NCBI RefSeq assembly: GCF_004349085.1
Contig: NZ_SMFM01000002.1
Coordinates: forward strand, 186,001-250,000
Direction of reading: 5' to 3'
From: Flavobacterium caseinilyticum
GTDB lineage: Bacteria > Bacteroidota > Bacteroidia > Flavobacteriales > Flavobacteriaceae
Length of the DNA: 64,000 nt
In this document: piece by piece, positions 26,323 to 35,234 of the stretch
How positions within the stretch are numbered: position 1 is the first letter of the stretch
Layout of the letters: each line of letters starts with the position of its first letter
The notes under the pieces: model-generated
Seen by the model: the letters and a program-made list of their open reading frames with translations, nothing else
The model's database searches: none
What the model was told of the DNA's origin: nothing
Position numbers and translations under genes: made by a program

Positions 26323-26883
26323 TTAATCGTTATTTGTCATTTCTCTTCTTTTCACTACGATTCTCTTGAACAAAGAAGGAGTTAATCCTGTAACTTTTTT
26401 AAATTGTGTGGATAAATACGCTACACTGCTGTAGTTTAATTCATGCGAAATTTCGGTTAAAGTGAGCTCCTCTTCCATAATTAATTTTTTTGCTCTTTCG
26501 ATTTTCTGCAGGATAATAAAATTCTCTATAGAAGTATGCGTGTACTCCGAAAAAAAATTGGTGATATACCCGTATCTGAAATTCAATTTATCAGATAAAT
26601 ATTGAGAAATCGTGATGTTTGGGAATTTTTCTTTATCATATACGATTTCAATTATTGCATCTTTAATTTTTTGAATTAATTGTCCTTTCGGATTATCTAC
26701 AATTTGAATTCCGTACTTTTTTAAATTAGTCTGAAGCGTTGTAAAACTCTGCTCAGAAACATCATCTCCTATTTCAATTTGTCCCAAATCCAGGAGTTGA
26801 AACTTAATATCTAAGTGTTCTAATTGCTCTTGTAGTATCGCCTTGACAGCAATATTTCCGTCATAACTAAAATTGAGTTTCAT
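26323..26883 (-). CDS. AraC-family helix-turn-helix regulator
   Basis: 186 residues. The C-terminal half is an AraC double HTH: KIERAKKLIMEEELTLTEIS is the first recognition unit, and LNYSSVAYLSTQFKKVTGLTPSLFK the second with the family signature. The N-terminal 80 residues are short and lack a cupin sensor, as in small Bacteroidota AraC proteins. It is the first gene of the minus-strand AraC/receiver/kinase set, 31 nt before the receiver gene. The target is unknown but may include its own operon. Confidence 0.85.
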   Translation of the reverse strand: MKLNFSYDGNIAVKAILQEQLEHLDIKFQLLDLGQIEIGDDVSEQSFTTLQTNLKKYGIQIVDNPKGQLIQKIKDAIIEIVYDKEKFPNITISQYLSDKLNFRYGYITNFFSEYTHTSIENFIILQKIERAKKLIMEEELTLTEISHELNYSSVAYLSTQFKKVTGLTPSLFKRIVVKRREMTNND

Positions 26884-27062
26884 TTAATTAAACAATTGTT
26901 AAAGTTAATATTTATCATAAATATAAATTAAAAAATATTAATCCATAACAATTAATGTAATTTTAATGTAAAACCTTCTTTTTGGAAAATGCAGATGCAT
27001 CAAAAATTTAATCAAAAATATCGTAAAAGCATTCCTGATTATTGATGTTTTTTTTCTGATAA

Positions 27063-27656
27063 TTATCCATGAATCGTTTCGTTTTTCCCGTAATTTTCTA
27101 TTATTGAAGCTTCAAATTCTATCCACTCTCTCCAGCGTTTTTCGACATCAATTCCTACGCCATATTTTCTTGCATACGTGATAAAAGTCGTGTAATGACC
27201 TGCTTCGCTTTCCATCAAATCTCTGTAGAAAACGGACAGCTCTTCATCATTGATATTATCAGAAAGCACTTTGAAACGCTCGCAGCTTCTGGCTTCGACC
27301 ATGGCAGAAAACAACAACCGTTCCACTAAACTGGAAACTCTGCTGCCATTTCCACTTTTTTTCATGTACAAATACAATTCATTGACATAGTCATCCTTGC
27401 GTTCGCGACCCAATTTGAGTCCGCGCTTGATAATAATATTGTGAACTTGCTCAAAATGATCGATTTCTTCTTTGGCCAAAGCCAATAAATCCTTTACTAA
27501 ATCCTGATGCTCGGAATTGTTTGTAATAATGGTAATAGCATTAGTTGCTGCTTTTTGTTCGCACCAAGCGTGATCAGTCAAGATTTCCTCGATATTCTTT
27601 TCTACAATATTGACCCATCTTGGATCAGTTGGCAATTTTAATCTTAATACAGACAT
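27063..27656 (-). CDS. miaE: tRNA-(ms2io6A)-hydroxylase MiaE
   Basis: 197-residue ferritin-like diiron hydroxylase that hydroxylates the isopentenyl group of ms2i6A37 in tRNA. Iron-ligand motifs are visible: EEIDHFEQVH, VEARSCERF and ESEAGHYTTF, plus the N-terminal HAWCEQKAATNA typical of MiaE. Full-length. It is a single gene; the 166-nt gap to glyA holds a GTTTAAAG-type inverted repeat. Confidence 0.92.
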   Translation of the reverse strand: MSVLRLKLPTDPRWVNIVEKNIEEILTDHAWCEQKAATNAITIITNNSEHQDLVKDLLALAKEEIDHFEQVHNIIIKRGLKLGRERKDDYVNELYLYMKKSGNGSRVSSLVERLLFSAMVEARSCERFKVLSDNINDEELSVFYRDLMESEAGHYTTFITYARKYGVGIDVEKRWREWIEFEASIIENYGKNETIHG

Positions 27657-27822
27657 TACAAAATTTGTTTAAAGTTTGAAAAAGTTTAAAGTTTAAAGAA
27701 AAAGGTTTAAAATTAAAATTCAGAAACCAATACATTATTTAAATACCCAATAGTATTTGATAACTGTTGATTCCAAAACTTTAAACCTTAAACCTTAAAC
27801 TTTAAACTCTAAAACAAAAAAA
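27657..27822. repeat. GTTTAAAG-type inverted repeat element
   Basis: Left arm AAAGTTTAAAGTTTAAAG-like at about 27670-27700 and right arm CTTAAACTTTAAAC-like at about 27778-27808, separated by unrelated AT-rich sequence. A related element lies at 35240-35300 inside the arginine operon. It fills the gap between miaE and glyA, both minus strand, and could fold into a long stem in RNA. Confidence 0.6.
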
Positions 27823-29097
27823 TTAGTATACGAAAATAGCTCTTTCGCTCATCATTTCGTTTACTTCATTCGCCACTGCCTCGATAACATCTTCGTTAGT
27901 GTGATCCATCAAAACTCTGTCGATTAAAGCAACAATGGTTTCCATGTCTGCTTCAACCAGGCCACGAGTAGTAATTGCCGGAGTTCCTACACGGATTCCT
28001 GAAGTTACAAATGGAGATTTATCATCAAATGGCACCATGTTTTTATTTACGGTTATTTCTGCTTTAACCAATGCGTTTTCAGCATCTTTTCCAGAAATAT
28101 TTTTATTTCTTAAATCTATCAGCATCATGTGATTGTCAGTTCCGCCAGAGATGATTTCATATCCTCTTTTTACAAAAGCCTCCGCCATAGCGTTGGCATT
28201 TTTTTGCAATTGTAAAGCGTAAGTGAAAAATTCATCTTTCAAAGCTTCACCAAAAGCTACTGCTTTTGCGGCAATAATGTGCATTAACGGTCCTCCTTGA
28301 TTTCCAGGGAAAACAGCTAAATCCAATAAAGAAGACATCATTCTGATTTCGCCTTTTGGGGTTGTTAAGCCAAATGGATTTTCAAAATCTTTACCCATTA
28401 AGATTAATCCTCCACGAGGACCACGTAATGTTTTGTGTGTCGTAGTAGTTACAATATGGCAATGTGGCAATGGATCGTTCATTAAGCCCTTAGCAATAAG
28501 ACCTGCAGGGTGCGAAATATCAGCTAATAAAATAGCGCCAACACTGTCAGCAATTACTCTGAAACGCTCAAAGTCCATATCACGGGAATACGCCGAAGCA
28601 CCTGCGATAATTAATTTTGGTTGTTCTTTAGTCGCTATTTCTTGAATTTTATCATAATCTAATCTTCCTGTTTCTTTATCTACACCATAAAAAGAAGGAG
28701 TATACAAACGTCCCGAAAAATTAACTGGCGAACCATGCGTTAAATGCCCACCATGAGACAAATCAAAACCCAAGATTTTATCTCCAGGTTTAATACATGC
28801 GTGGTACACCGCCGTATTGGCTTGTGAACCGGAATGTGGTTGCACATTTGCGTAAGCAGCACCAAATAATTCTTTGGCCCTGTCAATAGCAATTTGCTCC
28901 ACAACATCAACTACTTCACAACCGCCGTAGTATCTTTTGCCAGGATATCCTTCAGCATATTTGTTAGTTAAAACAGAACCAGCCGCTTCCATCACTTCGT
29001 CACTTACGAAGTTTTCCGATGCAATAAGTTCTAATCCGTGAATTTGTCTTTCTTGTTCTTCCAGAATAAGGTCAAAAATTTGTTCGTCGCGTTGCAT
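27823..29097 (-). CDS. glyA: serine hydroxymethyltransferase
   Basis: 424-residue PLP enzyme interconverting serine and glycine with tetrahydrofolate, the main source of one-carbon units; cytosolic. The PLP lysine is Lys222 in [14 protein letters not shown], with [13 protein letters not shown] and HSGSQAN upstream. Start set at 29097 (MQRDEQIF): an ATG 36 nt upstream adds 12 residues not seen in the family and would overlap the -7 promoter box at 29130-29123 (TATTTTTG). It diverges from fahA. Full-length. Confidence 0.96.
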   Translation of the reverse strand: MQRDEQIFDLILEEQERQIHGLELIASENFVSDEVMEAAGSVLTNKYAEGYPGKRYYGGCEVVDVVEQIAIDRAKELFGAAYANVQPHSGSQANTAVYHACIKPGDKILGFDLSHGGHLTHGSPVNFSGRLYTPSFYGVDKETGRLDYDKIQEIATKEQPKLIIAGASAYSRDMDFERFRVIADSVGAILLADISHPAGLIAKGLMNDPLPHCHIVTTTTHKTLRGPRGGLILMGKDFENPFGLTTPKGEIRMMSSLLDLAVFPGNQGGPLMHIIAAKAVAFGEALKDEFFTYALQLQKNANAMAEAFVKRGYEIISGGTDNHMMLIDLRNKNISGKDAENALVKAEITVNKNMVPFDDKSPFVTSGIRVGTPAITTRGLVEADMETIVALIDRVLMDHTNEDVIEAVANEVNEMMSERAIFVY

Positions 29098-29122
29098 TTT
29101 TTTGATTTTCGTTAATTTGATG

Positions 29123-29130
29123 CAAAAATA
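29123..29130 (-). promoter_or_regulatory. Bacteroidota -7 promoter box of glyA
   Basis: TATTTTTG on the minus strand fits TAnnTTTG and ends 26 nt before the chosen glyA ATG. A TTG at the standard -33 distance is not seen, so this is only the -7 half. Confidence 0.5.
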
Positions 29131-29141
29131 CAAAAAAACGT

Positions 29142-29171
29142 TTGGTTAATAGTTAGATTATGATATATTTG
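29142..29171 (+). promoter_or_regulatory. Bacteroidota sigma-A promoter of fahA
   Basis: TTG at 29142-29144, exactly 19 bases, then TATATTTG at 29164-29171: a perfect match to TTG-N19-TAnnTTTG. Transcription should start near 29178, about 28 nt before the fahA ATG. Confidence 0.8.
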
Positions 29172-29205
29172 ATGTGTAATTTTTCAACAAAATAATTAAC
29201 AAAAT

Positions 29206-30489
29206 ATGCCAATATCAGCTAACGATACCAATAGAAAATCATGGCTAGAAGTACCTGTCAACAGTGATTTTCCCATTCAAAACATTCCTTTTGGAGTTTT
29301 TCTCACTAAAGAAAACATAGTAACCGTAGGGACAAGAATTGGAGATTTCGCCATTGATTTGGGAGCTTTACAACAATTAAAATATTTTGAAGGCATTGAG
29401 CTGACGGATGATATGTTCATGCAGGACACTTTGAATGATTTTATTTCTGATGGTCAAAAAACATGGCGTCTGGTTCGAAACCGAATTGCAGAGCTTTTTG
29501 ATGTGACAAATCCGAAATTACAGGATAATGCAAAAGATAAAGACATCATAATTTTCAAAATGGAAGATGTAGAAATGCAGTTACCGGTACTTATTGGTGA
29601 TTACACGGACTTCTATTCCAGCAAAGAGCACGCAACCAATGTAGGAAAAATGTTTCGTGACCCTGAAAACGCATTGTTACCTAACTGGCTTCACATTCCT
29701 GTAGGCTATCACGGCCGAAGTTCTACCATTGTTCCGTCTGGAATTCCGGTTCACAGGCCGATGGGACAGACATTGCCAAACGGAGAAGCCACACCGGTTT
29801 TTGGTCCTTCCCGTTCTGTAGATTTTGAGCTGGAAACAGCGTTTATAACCACTGATGTAAACATTATGGGGGAAAACATCCTTGTTACTGAAGCTGAAGA
29901 ATACATCTTCGGAATGGTTTTATTAAATGACTGGAGCGCACGTGATATCCAAAAATGGGAATATGTACCGCTGGGACCGTTCTTGGCGAAAAGCTTTGCC
30001 TCATCAATTTCACCCTGGATTGTGACTATGGATGCTTTAGAACCTTTTAGAACCAAAGGACCAAAACAAGAACCTACTCCACTTACTTATTTGCAACAAA
30101 AAGGAAAACATTCTTTTGACATTAATTTGGAAGTAGCTATTCAGCCTGAAAATTCAGAAGCGACAGTTATTTCACATTCGAATTTCAAATACATGTATTG
30201 GACAATGAGTCAGCAATTAGCACACCACACTTCTAATGGTTGTCGAGTAAATTCTGGCGATATGATGGGATCTGGTACTATTTCCGGACCTACGCCAGAC
30301 AGTTATGGTTCGATGTTAGAACTAACTTGGGGCGGAAAAAATCCAATAAAATTGAATGACGGAACGGAACGTAAATTTATCAACGATAATGACACTGTAA
30401 TCATGAAAGGACATTGCCAAAATGGACATGTTCGCATTGGTTTTGGTGAAGTTTCCAGTAAGTTACTACCACCTTTCGTCAGAAAATAA
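29206..30489 (+). CDS. fahA: fumarylacetoacetase
   Basis: 427-residue FAH hydrolase splitting 4-fumarylacetoacetate to fumarate and acetoacetate, the last step of tyrosine breakdown; cytosolic. Visible: the N-terminal SH3-like part (IPFGVFL, VGTRIGDFAIDLG), the active-site DYTDFYSSKEHATNVGKMFR and metal residues in GPSRSVDFELETAF and LLNDWSARDIQKWEY, and YWTMSQQLAHHTSNGC near the end. Single gene with its own promoter and terminator. Other tyrosine-pathway genes are not in this window. Confidence 0.96.
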   Translation: MPISANDTNRKSWLEVPVNSDFPIQNIPFGVFLTKENIVTVGTRIGDFAIDLGALQQLKYFEGIELTDDMFMQDTLNDFISDGQKTWRLVRNRIAELFDVTNPKLQDNAKDKDIIIFKMEDVEMQLPVLIGDYTDFYSSKEHATNVGKMFRDPENALLPNWLHIPVGYHGRSSTIVPSGIPVHRPMGQTLPNGEATPVFGPSRSVDFELETAFITTDVNIMGENILVTEAEEYIFGMVLLNDWSARDIQKWEYVPLGPFLAKSFASSISPWIVTMDALEPFRTKGPKQEPTPLTYLQQKGKHSFDINLEVAIQPENSEATVISHSNFKYMYWTMSQQLAHHTSNGCRVNSGDMMGSGTISGPTPDSYGSMLELTWGGKNPIKLNDGTERKFINDNDTVIMKGHCQNGHVRIGFGEVSSKLLPPFVRK

Positions 30490-30508
30490 AAAGTAAAATA
30501 CACATTCT

Positions 30509-30547
30509 AAAAACCTAACAATTGTACTATTTTTGTTAGGTTTTTTT
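30509..30547 (+). terminator. Rho-independent terminator of fahA
   Basis: An 11-bp stem, AAACCTAACAA (30511-30521) with TTGTTAGGTTT (30533-30543), has an 11-nt loop and a T run after it. Confidence 0.88.
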
Positions 30548-30645
30548 ATGGCAATATTTTTGGATTTTGAAAATTAGAATCAATTAATCTGTTTGAAAAA
30601 AGCAGCATTGCCATCATAAAAATCATCTGTTCAATCGTAAAGCTT

Positions 30646-31830
30646 ATGAGAAAAATTACTCTTTTAATATCCTTTTTGGTCCTAATCTCTTCCTGTGGCG
30701 TAAAGCAAACCCAAAATTTACTAAGTTCCGGAAATTACGATCAGGCAATAGATAATGCCGTTTCCAATTTGCAAACCAATAAAGATAAAAAAGGCAAGCA
30801 AGATTATATTTATTTGCTCGAAGAGGCTTTCGCCAAAGCCAAAGAACGCGATTTGAATGCAATAAATTTATTGGCAAAAGATGCTAATCCCGCACAATTG
30901 GAAAAAATGTACAATACCTATTTGCAATTGAATTCCCGACAGGAAAAAATAAAACCCTTACTTCCTTTAAGTTTAATCAAAGAAGGTAGAAATGCCATTT
31001 TCGCATTCGACAACTATAACGATCAGATCATTGACAGCAAAAATGCGTTGTCTGCTTATTTGTATGCTAATGCTAAAAAACTATTGGCGACATCAGACAA
31101 GATGAATTACCGAAAAGCGTATGATGATTTGGATTATTTAAACCAGATAAATCCAAATTATAAAGATGTTCTGCGATTGATGGATGATGCAAGATTCAAA
31201 GGTTCTGATTACGTTTCGGTTTACACTAAAAATGAAACAAATATGATCATTCCGGTCCGGCTTGAAAATGACTTACTGGATTTTAGCACTTTAGGATTAA
31301 ATGACAAATGGACAGTTTATCATAGCAACAAACAAAAAGGAATCAGCTATGATTATGGAATGGTAATCAATTTTAGACAAATTTATATTTCGCCAGAGCA
31401 AATAAAAGAAAGAGAATTTGTAAAAGAACGCATCATCAAAGACGGTGTCAAAAAACTAATTGATGCCAACGGAAAGGAAATGCTGGACGAAAAAGGAAAA
31501 GTAGTTATGGTCGATAACCTCAAAACTGTAACTGCCAGGATTTATGAATTCAGACAATTTAAGTCGTGTCAAATTACAGCAAAAATTGACTACATTAACT
31601 TTAAAAGCAATCAATTATTACAATCTTTTCCTCTAAGCAGCGAATTCATTTTCGAAAATATTTATGCTACTTACAAGGGAGATCGACGGGCTTCTGACGA
31701 TAATTATTACTCTTATTTTGACAGAAAACCAGTAGCTTTTCCTAACAGTGAACAAATGGTTTATGACACCGGAGAAGACTTAAAAGCTAAAATTAAAGAT
31801 ATCATAAGTCGAAATAAATTTAGAAACTAA
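30646..31830 (+). CDS. lipoprotein of unknown function
   Basis: 394 residues. Signal peptide with lipobox ISSC (Cys17). After it, a helical N-terminal half begins LLSSGNYDQAIDNAVSNL and reads like TPR-type helices, with a second possible unit around YRKAYDDLDYLNQINPNYKDVL. The C-terminal half is predicted beta-rich (VSVYTKNETNMIIPVRLEND). It should sit in a periplasmic or outer membrane leaflet. Single gene with a strong terminator. I do not recognise a named family; seen widely as a hypothetical lipoprotein in flavobacteria. Confidence 0.75.
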   Translation: MRKITLLISFLVLISSCGVKQTQNLLSSGNYDQAIDNAVSNLQTNKDKKGKQDYIYLLEEAFAKAKERDLNAINLLAKDANPAQLEKMYNTYLQLNSRQEKIKPLLPLSLIKEGRNAIFAFDNYNDQIIDSKNALSAYLYANAKKLLATSDKMNYRKAYDDLDYLNQINPNYKDVLRLMDDARFKGSDYVSVYTKNETNMIIPVRLENDLLDFSTLGLNDKWTVYHSNKQKGISYDYGMVINFRQIYISPEQIKEREFVKERIIKDGVKKLIDANGKEMLDEKGKVVMVDNLKTVTARIYEFRQFKSCQITAKIDYINFKSNQLLQSFPLSSEFIFENIYATYKGDRRASDDNYYSYFDRKPVAFPNSEQMVYDTGEDLKAKIKDIISRNKFRN

Positions 31831-31855
31831 TCCCTTAAATTTAATTTCTGTACGC

Positions 31856-31893
31856 AAAACTCCTTGATAATCAAACTATCAAGGAGTTTTTTA
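31856..31893 (+). terminator. Rho-independent terminator of the lipoprotein gene
   Basis: A 14-bp perfect stem (31856-31869 with 31877-31890), with a 7-nt loop and T-rich tail, lies 26 nt after the stop codon. Confidence 0.9.
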
Positions 31894-31968
31894 TTTTAAA
31901 AAAAACACACAATACATTAAAATTTTGTTAGAAAACACAAAAATTGCATGGTGTTATAAAAATAAGTG

Positions 31969-31976
31969 TACTTTTG
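31969..31976 (+). promoter_or_regulatory. -7 promoter box of the arginine operon leader
   Basis: TACTTTTG matches TAnnTTTG. A TTG lies 22 nt upstream (31944-31946), slightly beyond the usual 19. The predicted start of transcription, about 31982, coincides with the ATG of the leader ORF, so the leader mRNA may be leaderless. Confidence 0.55.
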
Positions 31977-31981
31977 TACCA

Positions 31982-32068
31982 ATGAATAAAACAAGTTTAC
32001 ATATAACTTCTTTGTCACGGACAAACAGACCTTCTACTTCTCCCGAAGTACGGATACTATCTCTATAG
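31982..32068 (+). CDS. putative arginine-operon leader peptide
   Basis: 28-codon ORF, too short for standard ORF calls, with sequence MNKTSLHITSLSRTNRPSTS followed by PEVRILSL. It has three Arg codons (CGG, AGA, CGG) at codons 13, 16 and 24. It starts 6 nt after a -7 box and ends inside the second of two adjacent hairpins. About 235 nt separate its stop from the first operon gene. Placement and hairpins suggest translation-coupled attenuation by arginine; three Arg codons in 28 is enrichment but not proof. Confidence 0.4.
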   Translation: MNKTSLHITSLSRTNRPSTSPEVRILSL

Positions 32069-32070
32069 TA
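32035..32070 (+). promoter_or_regulatory. two adjacent leader hairpins (candidate attenuator)
   Basis: Hairpin 1 is TACTTC-TCCC-GAAGTA (32035-32050) and hairpin 2 TACTAT-CTCT-ATAGTA (32055-32070), each with a perfect 6-bp stem and 4-nt loop. The four bases between them carry most of the last Arg codon. Both lie inside the distal leader ORF, where a stalled or moving ribosome would open one or the other. There is no T run directly after hairpin 2, so a plain intrinsic terminator is not obvious. Confidence 0.45.
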
Positions 32071-32303
32071 CCCAAAAGCTGTTTCGTTTTATTATTCATT
32101 TTTCATTTTTCCGTTTTGAAATCAACCTTATTTTCCATTGGATTTTCAAATCCAAAAAAAGCTACATATTCATTACTATTGCATTGCGGTTCAATTTATT
32201 GCACAACAATCAACTGGTTTGATGTTATAGCTAAATTTGGCAAGGAGATATTTCAATTACAAAATCACAAATCATTTTATAACTCAAAAATTTAGCTTTT
32301 GAA
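32069..32303 (+). other. leader region between leader ORF and first arg gene
   Basis: Non-coding, T-rich. It contains the perfect inverted repeat TTGGATTTTCAAATCCAA (about 32138-32155) and later AAATTTGGCAAGGAG. No further ORF or known riboswitch is recognised. Confidence 0.4.
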
Positions 32304-32921
32304 ATGAATATTTCTATTATAACAACTCACGAAGAACATTATAAGTATTCGCAGGAAATATGCGATACTATAGAATTATCCGCCCTTTTAAGAGGCACGG
32401 GAATTGCTAAGAGAACTCCTGAATACATCCAGAAAAAAATGGAAAGCAAAGATGCTGTAATTGCATTAGACAATGGCAAATTTGCAGGTTTTTGCTATAT
32501 CGAAAGTTGGCAACACGGGAAATTTGTGGCACATTCCGGGCTGATTGTACATCCTGATTACAGAAATTTAGGTTTAGCTAAAAAGATCAAATCATTTGTT
32601 TTCGATTATTCATTAGAGAAATATCCAGATGCCAAGGTTTTTGGTATTACAACTGGTCTTGCAGTAATGAAAATCAACTCCGATTTAGGTTACAAACCAG
32701 TTCCTTTTTCAGAATTGACCAGCGATCCAAGTTTTTGGAAAGGATGCCAAACCTGCACCAATTATGAAATCCTCAAAAGTAAAGACAACAAAATGTGTTT
32801 GTGCACCGGAATGCTTTATGATCCAAAAGAAAAACCGGTAGATCCGCCTGAACATCCATTTAACACAAGAGTTCTCAATAGATTAAAATCAATTAAACAA
32901 GCCTTGTTCTTAAAAAAATAA
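32304..32921 (+). CDS. GNAT acyltransferase heading the arginine operon (candidate N-acylglutamate synthase)
   Basis: 205-residue GNAT-fold protein, first gene of the arg operon. The acyl-CoA loop is in HSGLIVHPDYRNLGLAKKI (about 77-95). The C-terminal part carries Cys148-x2-Cys151 and Cys165-x-Cys167, which could form a zinc or redox site. No other acylglutamate synthase (ArgA or ArgJ) is present in the operon, while all later steps are, so it is the natural candidate for glutamate N-acetylation or N-succinylation. This is inference from context; the fold is clear. Confidence 0.7.
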   Translation: MNISIITTHEEHYKYSQEICDTIELSALLRGTGIAKRTPEYIQKKMESKDAVIALDNGKFAGFCYIESWQHGKFVAHSGLIVHPDYRNLGLAKKIKSFVFDYSLEKYPDAKVFGITTGLAVMKINSDLGYKPVPFSELTSDPSFWKGCQTCTNYEILKSKDNKMCLCTGMLYDPKEKPVDPPEHPFNTRVLNRLKSIKQALFLKK

Positions 32922-32926
32922 ATCCC

Positions 32927-33060
32927 CTCCCCTCCCGAAGCCTCGGGATTCTTGAAGGGAAGGGAGCCAAAGAGAGAAAAAAAATTAATAATAAAAATTC
33001 CCCTTTTGCCAGTATTGGCTCCCCCTCCTTCGGAGGGGGTTGGGGGGAGGAAAAAAAATA
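32927..33060. repeat. GC-rich palindromic intergenic element before argG
   Basis: Hairpin CCCCCTCC-TTC-GGAGGGGG at 33021-33039, and a wider inverted repeat GGGAGCCAA (32962-32970) with TTGGCTCCC (33015-33023). It is strikingly GC-rich for this genome and sits between the GNAT stop and the argG start. It resembles dispersed REP-like elements. It would put a very stable hairpin 27 nt before the argG ATG. Confidence 0.7.
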
Positions 33061-33065
33061 ATATC

Positions 33066-34259
33066 ATGAAAAAAGTAGTATTAGCATACAGCGGAGGATT
33101 AGACACCTCATATTGCCTAAAATATTTAAAAAATGAAAAAGGATATGAAGTTCATACAGTCCTTATCAATACAGGTGGATTTGATGAAGCGGAACTAGCC
33201 GCTATTGAAGAAAGAGCTTACGAATTAGGGAGTGCCCAACATGCCAACCTTACTATCGTAGATAAATATTACGACAAAGCCATTAAATATTTGATTTATG
33301 GAAATGTCTTAAAAAACAATACGTATCCATTATCTGTAAGTGCTGAACGTGTTTTTCAAGCCATTGAAGCAATTAAATATGCGAAATCTGTAGGTGCTGA
33401 AGCAATTGCTCACGGAAGTACCGGCGCAGGAAATGACCAAATTCGTTTTGATTTAATTTTTCAAACCATTGCTCCCGAAATTGAAATCATCACTCCTATC
33501 CGTGATTTAAAATTATCAAGACAGGAAGAAGTGGATTATTTAGCCAAAAACGGAGTTCATTATTCTTGGGAAAAAGCACAATATTCAATTAATAAAGGAT
33601 TGTGGGGAACAAGCGTAGGTGGTAAAGAGACATTGACCTCTAATCAATCGTTGCCAAGTGAAGCATACCCTTCTCAATTGCAAAAAACGGGTGAAGAGAA
33701 AGTGACACTACAATTTGAAAAAGGACAATTAGTAGGTATCAACGGGACATTGGACACACCAACAAAAAACATCGTTGCATTAGAAAAACTAGCCAGCGCA
33801 TATGCAATTGGCCGAGATACTCATGTTGGCGATACGATTATCGGAATTAAAGGAAGAGTTGGTTTTGAAGCCGCTGCGCCTTTAATCATTATCAAAGCAC
33901 ACCATTTACTGGAGAAACATACGCTGGGTAAATGGCAACAATACTGGAAAGAACAACTAGGAAACTGGTACGGAATGTTGTTTCATGAAGGGCAATTTTT
34001 AGATCCTGTAATGAGAAACATCGAGGCTTTCTTGGAAGACACTCAATCCACTGTAAACGGAACCGTTATAGTTTCGCTAAAACCATATCACTTTACATTG
34101 GACGGAATTGAATCTGAAAATGATTTAATGAATACCAGTTTTGGACAATATGGAGAAATGAACAATGCTTGGACATCTGACGATGCCAAAGGATTTATCA
34201 AAATTCTGGGGAATGCCCAAAACATATTTTCATCTGTAAATAAACTGACACATGATTAA
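33066..34259 (+). CDS. argG: argininosuccinate synthase
   Basis: 397 residues from ATG 33066 (MKKVVLAYSGGLDTSYC). The open frame runs 38 codons further upstream, but only through the palindromic repeat, so that is not part of the protein. It joins citrulline and aspartate with ATP. Visible: the P-loop AYSGGLDTS, SVGAEAIAHGSTGAGNDQIRF and GLWGTSVGGKE. Unusual order: the gene for a late step is near the front of the operon. It overlaps argC by 8 nt. Confidence 0.96.
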   Translation: MKKVVLAYSGGLDTSYCLKYLKNEKGYEVHTVLINTGGFDEAELAAIEERAYELGSAQHANLTIVDKYYDKAIKYLIYGNVLKNNTYPLSVSAERVFQAIEAIKYAKSVGAEAIAHGSTGAGNDQIRFDLIFQTIAPEIEIITPIRDLKLSRQEEVDYLAKNGVHYSWEKAQYSINKGLWGTSVGGKETLTSNQSLPSEAYPSQLQKTGEEKVTLQFEKGQLVGINGTLDTPTKNIVALEKLASAYAIGRDTHVGDTIIGIKGRVGFEAAAPLIIIKAHHLLEKHTLGKWQQYWKEQLGNWYGMLFHEGQFLDPVMRNIEAFLEDTQSTVNGTVIVSLKPYHFTLDGIESENDLMNTSFGQYGEMNNAWTSDDAKGFIKILGNAQNIFSSVNKLTHD

Positions 34260-35229
34260 TATTGGAATAATTGGTGGTTCAGGTTACACAGCGGGGGAAC
34301 TCATCAGAATACTGATGTTTCATCCCAATGCCACACTTGATTTTGTTTACAGCACAACAAATGCCGGGAAACCGCTGCATGTTGCGCATCATGATTTGAT
34401 GGGCGATATCGAAATGAATTTTACTGATACCGTAAATCCAAATGTAAATGTGGTTTTCTTGTGCTTAGGTCATGGAAAATCAAAATCATTTTTAGAGCAA
34501 AATCAATTTGCAAGCCATACCAAAATCATCGATTTAGGAAATGATTTCAGATTGACAAAAGACAAAGATTTTGACAGTAAAACTTTCGTTTACGGTTTAC
34601 CAGAATTGAATAAAGCAGCGATCAAAAACGCTCAATTCATAGCTAATCCAGGTTGTTTTGCGACAGCAATCCAACTGGCATTATTGCCTTTGGCGAACGC
34701 CGGAATACTAGCAACTGACGTTCATATCAGTGCTACAACCGGAAGCACGGGAGCCGGAGTTTCACCTTCGGAAACGACGCATTTTAGCTGGAGATCGAAC
34801 AACATGTCGCATTATAAAGCTTTTGAGCATCAACATTTGGGCGAAATAAACCAAAGTGTAAACCAATTGCAAGCGAATTATACAAACGAATTGATTTTTG
34901 TACCCAACAGAGGGGATTTTGCCAGAGGGATTTTCGCTACATTATACACAACAATCGAAGAAAATCTGGAAGATGTAGTAGCTAAATATGAGGCTTTTTA
35001 CAAAGACCAGCCTTTTGTAACGGTTACTACCAATGGAATCAATATGAAACAAGTGGTTCAAACGAATAAATGTATTATCAGTTTAATAAAAAAAGGAAAC
35101 CGGTTATTGATTACTTCAGTAATTGATAATTTGACAAAAGGAGCCTCGGGACAAGCCATACAAAACATGAATTTGATGTTTGGATTGGATGAAACCACAG
35201 GATTGCATTTGAAACCAAGCGGATTTTAG
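34252..35229 (+). CDS. argC: N-acyl-gamma-glutamyl-phosphate reductase
   Basis: 325-residue NADPH-dependent reductase, third step of arginine synthesis. N-terminal IGIIGGSGYTAGELIRIL is the dinucleotide-binding loop, the active-site Cys is in ANPGCFATAIQLAL, and a late catalytic His lies in the substrate domain. It overlaps argG by 8 nt (coupled translation). Whether it works on acetyl or succinyl intermediates depends on the operon's acyl group, which is unsettled here. Confidence 0.94.
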   Translation: MINIGIIGGSGYTAGELIRILMFHPNATLDFVYSTTNAGKPLHVAHHDLMGDIEMNFTDTVNPNVNVVFLCLGHGKSKSFLEQNQFASHTKIIDLGNDFRLTKDKDFDSKTFVYGLPELNKAAIKNAQFIANPGCFATAIQLALLPLANAGILATDVHISATTGSTGAGVSPSETTHFSWRSNNMSHYKAFEHQHLGEINQSVNQLQANYTNELIFVPNRGDFARGIFATLYTTIEENLEDVVAKYEAFYKDQPFVTVTTNGINMKQVVQTNKCIISLIKKGNRLLITSVIDNLTKGASGQAIQNMNLMFGLDETTGLHLKPSGF

Positions 35230-35234
35230 AAAAA

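Noticed and set aside
29098..29133. Upstream start for glyA
   Set aside because: The added 12 residues are not found in SHMT, and the extension covers the -7 promoter box.
32952..33065. 38-codon N-terminal extension of ArgG
   Set aside because: It is coded by the GC-rich palindromic element. ArgG proteins start at the MKKVVLAYSGG position.
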